A stretch of 18,516 bases of DNA from positions 1 to 18,516 of the forward strand of contig CBFIDA010000019.1 in the NCBI GenBank assembly GCA_965661085.1, read 5' to 3'. This DNA comes from CBFIDA01 sp965661085. GTDB taxonomy: Bacteria; Pseudomonadota; Gammaproteobacteria; Comchoanobacterales; Comchoanobacteraceae. This document shows positions 14,723 through 18,516 of the stretch, in pieces (the first letter of the stretch is position 1; every line of letters starts with the position of its first letter). The notes under the pieces are model-generated. The model did no database searches and was not told the origin of the DNA. It saw only the letters and a program-made list of their open reading frames with translations. The position numbers were made by a program, and so were the translations under genes.

Positions 14723-15621
14723 GACTTTGACAGTGGCATGCGGGCATCTTTTTGCTGCCATAGGGTGTTGAGCCAGCTTCTGAAGTGTTGTCGAAAGCTT
14801 TTGTCGGACTGATAATGGCCGACCAGATCTGGAGACAGGGCATGGGCCTCCACATGCACACACACGTCTTGAATGCGGCCAGACAGGATGCCCCACAATG
14901 TTGGACGATGCGTGCCGTAATCGAGGGTGACATCGAGCAATGTTTTGGCCTGAGGATACAGGCAACGAATCATGGTGGACAATCCAACAGCTTGAGGCAC
15001 GAGGAGGTGTTTGAAGGTGCTGCGTTGTCGTTTGTGGGCGTTGATGCGTGTGCCCTCAATGAAATTGATGAGGGTCAAGGGGCGTTGTTGGAAACCACAG
15101 CACTGGGTGTCGATGCGTGCATTGAGTTGCGTCAAACGTTTGGGGTTTTTTTTCAGCTGCCGCCTTGAAAAACGTTTGATGAAAACAAAGTTGAGCCCCC
15201 AACAGCCGATGCCAACAAATGGCAGGTAAATCAGTGCATCTTTCAGGAAGAATTTGGTGGTGGGCAGACGACGGTGACACAGGAGCTGTAAAATGACAAT
15301 GTCTGCATAGCATTGGTGGTTGGCAATCATCAGATGACTGGTGTGTATGGCCACCTCAGGCATCGTGATGTCGATCTTGAGACGCAACAGGTTTTTGAAA
15401 CACCAGGCATGACCAGCGACCCAATGGTCGTAGAGTCGTTCGGTTGCCTGTGCATACATACCATGGGTGCGTTGGCTGCGACCACATGTCACCCAAAGGA
15501 TGCGACACATTGTGATCAGTGTGCCATGCCAGGCAGCCCAAGGCAGCAACAGGGTGGCAACCAATATGCCACGTATGGTATGGATGGCCTGTTGTGCCGA
15601 TGATCTGGTGTGTTGTGCCAT
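14704..15621 (-). CDS. Lysophospholipid acyltransferase (PlsC superfamily, YihG-like)
   Basis: 305 residues from the ATG at 15621. A hydrophobic N-terminal segment (17-45) anchors it in the inner membrane. The catalytic NHX4D motif is NHQCYAD (101-107) and the acceptor-binding block is FIEGTR (187-192), with KFFLKDALIYLPFVGIGCWG (123-142) between them. This pattern matches the YihG/LPLAT branch that transfers acyl groups to lysophospholipids. In-frame starts also exist at 15636, 15651 and 15666 (GTG); 15621 is chosen because GGAG lies 9 bases upstream and the anchor follows soon after. It is the last gene of the minus-strand run, downstream of hemC. The precise acyl acceptor is unknown. Confidence 0.88.
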   Translation of the reverse strand: MAQHTRSSAQQAIHTIRGILVATLLLPWAAWHGTLITMCRILWVTCGRSQRTHGMYAQATERLYDHWVAGHAWCFKNLLRLKIDITMPEVAIHTSHLMIANHQCYADIVILQLLCHRRLPTTKFFLKDALIYLPFVGIGCWGLNFVFIKRFSRRQLKKNPKRLTQLNARIDTQCCGFQQRPLTLINFIEGTRINAHKRQRSTFKHLLVPQAVGLSTMIRCLYPQAKTLLDVTLDYGTHRPTLWGILSGRIQDVCVHVEAHALSPDLVGHYQSDKSFRQHFRSWLNTLWQQKDARMPLSKSQHSTT

Positions 15622-15675
15622 GGTTGTGGACTCCATGATGATGGTTGGCATTATAAATGCCTGCACCCGTTGGAT

Positions 15676-16608
15676 TCAAGCTTCAGTTGGCCATGGCTGT
15701 TGCAAGATCTGGGGGGCATGTTGTGCCAGTAAGGTTTGGTAGACCTGTTGCAACGCATCTTGGGGGACGTCTGAGGTGGCTGTGGCCGTACACACCATAT
15801 TGCCTTGTGCATCACAAACGCGTGCTTGGAGATGCCAACCCGCCTCATTGTGTTGGGCCAACACCGCCAAAGGACTTTGGCACTGCGCCCCAAGTTGTGC
15901 CACCAATTTGCGTTCCAGATCGACACAAGCTGCTGTGTCGGCGTCGTGCAATGCTGCATGTGCTGCATCGGTCCATTTGAAATGTGGGGCGCATTGAAGT
16001 GCCAGCGCGCCTTGGCCTGCTGCTGGCAGCATGTCAGAGGTCCCAAACCGCTGGTAACTGGGCATGGTCCAAGATGGGGGGACGTCGCCTCGACGCAGCA
16101 AACCTGCCTCGGCCAGAATGATGGCATCATAGTGGCCATCGGCCAGTTTTTGTAGGCGTGTGTCGATGTTGCCACGCAACACACGCACCTTGGCTTGTGG
16201 GCAAAGCCTGAGGATCTGGCCATGACGACGGGGACTGGAGGTGCCGACAATTGCGCCAGATGGCAAAGCTGTCCAGGGATGACAACCAATCCACACATCA
16301 CTGGGGTGGGTGCGTTTGAGGATGGCTTGAATCGGCAAGGTGCTGGGTTGTACGATGGGCATGTCTTTGAGGGCATGCACTGCCAGTTCTGCGCGACCCG
16401 CCAACAAAGCCAGTTCCACTTCCTTCACAAACAAACCTTTGCCCCCCATGGTGAACAACGGTGCTTCCAGTCGTCGGTCACCTTGGGTAAGGCAGGGGAT
16501 CAAGATGAAGGGGCGCTTGAGTGTGTGTTGCAATTGTCGTCCAACCACATGTGCTTGTGCTTGCGCCAATGGGCTGGAGCGTGTGGCAATGCGTATTGGG
16601 TCAGCCAT
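15676..16608 (-). CDS. hemC: Hydroxymethylbilane synthase (porphobilinogen deaminase)
   Basis: 310 residues, normal for the family. It joins four porphobilinogen units into hydroxymethylbilane in the cytoplasm. Motifs are IRIATRSSPLAQAQA (5-19), GGKGLFVKEVELALL (55-69), AVHALKDMP (76-84, with the catalytic Asp82), GTSSPRR (122-128), LRGNIDTRL (144-152) and LPAAGQGAL (194-202). The dipyrromethane-cofactor cysteine is in LGAQCQSPLA (Cys243). The ATG at 16608 overlaps the end of the hydrolase gene by 8 bases, so the two are translated from one message. It shares a pathway with hemL at the right edge. Confidence 0.97.
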   Translation of the reverse strand: MADPIRIATRSSPLAQAQAHVVGRQLQHTLKRPFILIPCLTQGDRRLEAPLFTMGGKGLFVKEVELALLAGRAELAVHALKDMPIVQPSTLPIQAILKRTHPSDVWIGCHPWTALPSGAIVGTSSPRRHGQILRLCPQAKVRVLRGNIDTRLQKLADGHYDAIILAEAGLLRRGDVPPSWTMPSYQRFGTSDMLPAAGQGALALQCAPHFKWTDAAHAALHDADTAACVDLERKLVAQLGAQCQSPLAVLAQHNEAGWHLQARVCDAQGNMVCTATATSDVPQDALQQVYQTLLAQHAPQILQQPWPTEA

Positions 16609-17263
16609 GTTGTGCGTCCAAAATGATGTCGGTCAGGATGGTTTTCAGCGACACCAGTTGACCATGAAAGAAGTGGCCACAATCGGGCATGCGTATCAAT
16701 GTGTTGGTGTGTTGTGCCGACCAGTCATAGACCGCTTGTGGGTCGACCACAGCATCCGATTCACCTTGCACAATCCACCAAGGACATGCAGGATAGGGCA
16801 AAGCGTCAAAAGGCATGCGCGCCATCGAAGGTGCCATGGTGATCAAACCTTCACCGCCATAGCGTCCAGCGCCGTAGGTGGCCACATAGCCCCCAAACGA
16901 AAAGCCAAGCCACCAAATGTGCTTGGGTTGGTGGGTGGCCATCGCCCATGCGTAAACTGCGTCCAAGTCTTGGCAAGCATCTGGCAGTGCCGAATAGTGG
17001 CCGGCACTTTGACCAATGCCACGGTGGTTGAAGCGTATGCTCGGTATGTGGCATGCGGCACACGCTTGTGCTGCGCTGGTGACCACTTTATTGAACATGG
17101 TGCCTTCATGGCAAGGGTGAGGGTGACACACAATGGCCAAGCAAGCTGTGGGTTGGTTGGGCTGCAGTTGCTTGGAAAGCCCTTGAAGGAGACCGATGTC
17201 GGATGGGATGTTGAGCCATGCTTCATCTGCCTGCAGTCGGTAAATTTGCTGCATGCTGGTCAC
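16601..17263 (-). CDS. Alpha/beta hydrolase, COG2945-like
   Basis: 220 residues, the common size of this family. The oxyanion-loop region CHPHPCHEGTMFNKVV (46-61) is diagnostic: relatives have HPHPxxGGTMxNKVV, here with Glu for the first Gly. The nucleophile elbow is GFSFGG (Ser122). The acid is likely Asp170 or Asp174 in QGESDAVVDP and the base His197 in DCGHFFHG, so the triad appears complete. No signal peptide, so probably cytoplasmic. Substrate unknown; an esterase or related serine hydrolase. The GTG at 17263 overlaps the rubredoxin stop; ATG at 17254 is an alternative. It overlaps hemC by 8 bases downstream. Confidence 0.9.
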   Translation of the reverse strand: MTSMQQIYRLQADEAWLNIPSDIGLLQGLSKQLQPNQPTACLAIVCHPHPCHEGTMFNKVVTSAAQACAACHIPSIRFNHRGIGQSAGHYSALPDACQDLDAVYAWAMATHQPKHIWWLGFSFGGYVATYGAGRYGGEGLITMAPSMARMPFDALPYPACPWWIVQGESDAVVDPQAVYDWSAQHTNTLIRMPDCGHFFHGQLVSLKTILTDIILDAQHG

Positions 17264-17424
17264 ACTTCGATCATTTCAAAGTCTTCTTTCATGGCGCCAC
17301 AATCGGGGCAGACCCAATCTTCGGGCACATCGTCCCACAGTGTGCCAGCGGGGATGCCATCCTCTGGATAGCCTTTGGCTTCCTCATACGTGAATCCACA
17401 GATGATGCACATGTATTTTTTCAT
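17260..17424 (-). CDS. Rubredoxin
   Basis: 54 residues, the classic rubredoxin size. Two iron-binding knuckles are visible: CIICG (Cys6, Cys9) and CPDCG (Cys39, Cys42). Between them are the family's FTYEEAKGYPEDGIPAGTLW and the DWVCPDCG entry. It carries one iron atom in a Cys4 site and passes single electrons in the cytoplasm. GGAG lies 7 bases before the ATG. It is the first gene of the minus-strand run and overlaps the hydrolase start. Rubredoxin next to hemL is a recurrent arrangement in beta- and gammaproteobacteria. The electron partner is not evident here. Confidence 0.95.
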   Translation of the reverse strand: MKKYMCIICGFTYEEAKGYPEDGIPAGTLWDDVPEDWVCPDCGAMKEDFEMIEV

Positions 17425-17474
17425 TAAAAAACTCCAAAATAAAGGGCTTGTGTGTTATCGTATGTGCTCTGCGG

Positions 17475-17503
17475 TTGCATCGAACATGTTGGCTCATTAT
17501 ACG
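17475..17503 (+). promoter_or_regulatory. Predicted sigma70-type promoter for hemL
   Basis: TTGCAT (17475-17480), a 17-base spacer, then TATACG (17498-17503), in the 136-base divergent gap between rubredoxin and hemL. Initiation about 7 bases after the -10 box would give a leader of about 50 bases. Confidence 0.45.
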
Positions 17504-17560
17504 CTGTTTGGGTTTTGGTGCAAGTCCTTGGAATTGAAGTTTTTACGTCGGGGGTGGTCG

Positions 17561-18516
17561 ATGCAGCAACATCCTTTTGAAAGCGCCAAAAAAGTTCTGG
17601 TCGGTGGGGTCAACTCACCCGTGCGCAGTTGTCGTGCGGTGGGTGGCATGCCGCGCTTTATTGTGCGAGGTGAAGGGCCATATGTGGAAGACACCACGGG
17701 CAAGCGATACGTCGATTATGTCGGTTCATTTGGGGCCAGCATTGCTGGGCACGCACATCCAGATGTTTTGACCGCTTTGCAGCAACAGATGCAATGTGGG
17801 CTTGGCTTCAGTGCACCGCACCCAGCAGAAACAGCATTGGCAGAAGCATTGCTGGCACGCTTGCCCTTTGCCGAACGTGTGCGCTTCATGAACTCTGGCA
17901 CCGAAGCCGTTCAAACAGCCATCCGTCTGGCGCGAGGCATCACGGGTCGAACCAAGGTGGTGAAATTCTCAGGTGGTTACCATGGTCATGTCGATTGCAT
18001 GTTGGTGGAAGCTGGTTCTGGTCCACGCACACTGGGCACGCCAACCAGTGCAGGGGTGACCACGGGTGCCGACACCATTGTGGCCAGGTTCAATGATGTC
18101 CAAGACGTGCAAACACGTACCATGCCGCATGCAAAAGACATTGCGGCCATCATCGTCGAGCCTGTTGCAGGCAACATGGGGTGTGTGTTGCCAACCGAAG
18201 ACTTTTTGCCAGGGTTGCGCGCGTGGTGTGATGAAATTGGGGCTCTGCTGATTTTTGATGAGGTGATGACAGGATTTCGTGTGCATCATGGCAGTGCGCA
18301 AGGGTTGTATGGTGTGCGACCAGATCTGACCACCCTGGGTAAGGTGATTGGTGGTGGTTTGCCAGTGGGCGCTGTGGTGGGGCCAGCAAAACACATGTGT
18401 CACTTGGCGCCAGAAGGGCCGGTTTACCAAGCGGGGACCTTGTCTGGCAACCCCATGACCATGACTTCGGGTTTGGCCACCATGGCTGTGTTGACCACAG
18501 GTTACGACCAGGTTTT
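17561..18516 (+). CDS. hemL: Glutamate-1-semialdehyde 2,1-aminomutase, 3' partial
   Basis: 318 residues are visible, about three quarters of a typical 425-residue enzyme, before the window ends in the open frame. It isomerises glutamate-1-semialdehyde to 5-aminolevulinate with PLP, the last step of the C5 route. Seen are VLVGGVNSPVRS (12-23), NSGTEAVQTAIRLARG (111-126), SGGYHGHVDCML (137-148), the PLP Asp in FDEVMTGFR (232-240) and the Schiff-base Lys261 in TTLGKVIGGGLPVG. The region DYVGSFGASIAGHAHP (52-67) differs from the commoner GSWGPMILGH. The ATG at 17561 follows a GGGGTGG site. The gene is divergent from rubredoxin and the hemC run. Confidence 0.95.
   Translation, partial: MQQHPFESAKKVLVGGVNSPVRSCRAVGGMPRFIVRGEGPYVEDTTGKRYVDYVGSFGASIAGHAHPDVLTALQQQMQCGLGFSAPHPAETALAEALLARLPFAERVRFMNSGTEAVQTAIRLARGITGRTKVVKFSGGYHGHVDCMLVEAGSGPRTLGTPTSAGVTTGADTIVARFNDVQDVQTRTMPHAKDIAAIIVEPVAGNMGCVLPTEDFLPGLRAWCDEIGALLIFDEVMTGFRVHHGSAQGLYGVRPDLTTLGKVIGGGLPVGAVVGPAKHMCHLAPEGPVYQAGTLSGNPMTMTSGLATMAVLTTGYDQV

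Noticed and set aside
14785..15603. Plus-strand open frames across the acyltransferase gene
   Set aside because: They lie opposite a gene with clear NHX4D and EGTR motifs and show no family signature.
16340..17371. Long plus-strand frame (343 codons) opposite hemC, the hydrolase and rubredoxin
   Set aside because: Three well-identified genes occupy the minus strand here; the frame is Cys/His-rich in the manner of antisense translation.
17425..17474. Minus-strand promoter for rubredoxin (TTCGAT, 16 bases, TACGAT)
   Set aside because: Both boxes are poor matches and no supporting feature is present.

Overview
The window looks like a bacterial chromosome segment, most likely from a gamma- or betaproteobacterium. 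The reasons are heme made by the C5 route (HemL, HemC), a fused [4Fe-4S] type L-serine deaminase, a YihG-like acyltransferase, and rsmG directly followed by parA-parB. The conserved genes have moderate GC and dense packing with overlapping starts and stops. A lower-GC central block encodes proteins that look aimed at a eukaryotic host, so an intracellular or otherwise host-associated lifestyle is my inference. It is not proven by the sequence.

Left part (1-4176, plus strand): a tightly coupled run of a metal-site-less M16 peptidase-like protein (5' end cut by the window), rsmD, rsmG, parA and parB. Junctions are 1-bp gaps or overlaps, so 16S rRNA methylation and chromosome partitioning genes probably share transcripts.

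Next (4197-6303, minus strand): a two-gene membrane operon. The upstream gene is a PAP2/Aur1-like lipid phosphatase or phosphotransferase. The downstream gene is a secreted four-helix protein that I read as a prokaryotic pentameric ligand-gated ion channel (pLGIC) homologue. Divergent from it, behind a good sigma70-type promoter, is an ExeA/GspA-like AAA ATPase with a single membrane helix (6453-7490).

Accessory block (7652-13098, plus strand): three proteins I do not recognise. The first two have Ser/Pro-rich, probably disordered parts and a C-terminal double-hydrophobic hairpin that appears related between them. The second is 1072 residues with a long coiled coil. It is translationally coupled (ATGA) to the third, a very basic 249-residue protein with NLS-like clusters. 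The first two genes share a 17-nt promoter-region motif at the same distance from the start codon. A G9 tract near the end of the first gene could shift its C-terminus. This block is the best candidate for an undescribed, co-regulated host-interaction system.

Right part (13358-18516): sdaA (plus) meets a minus-strand run tail to tail. The minus-strand run reads, in transcription order, rubredoxin, a COG2945-type alpha/beta hydrolase, hemC and an acyltransferase. Divergent from rubredoxin is hemL, cut by the right window edge. HemL and HemC act in the same tetrapyrrole pathway.

No tRNA, rRNA, CRISPR array, insertion sequence or integrase was seen. No gene-free stretch exceeds 300 bases; the two longest (8858-9133 and 13099-13357) carry the regulatory-looking structures listed below.
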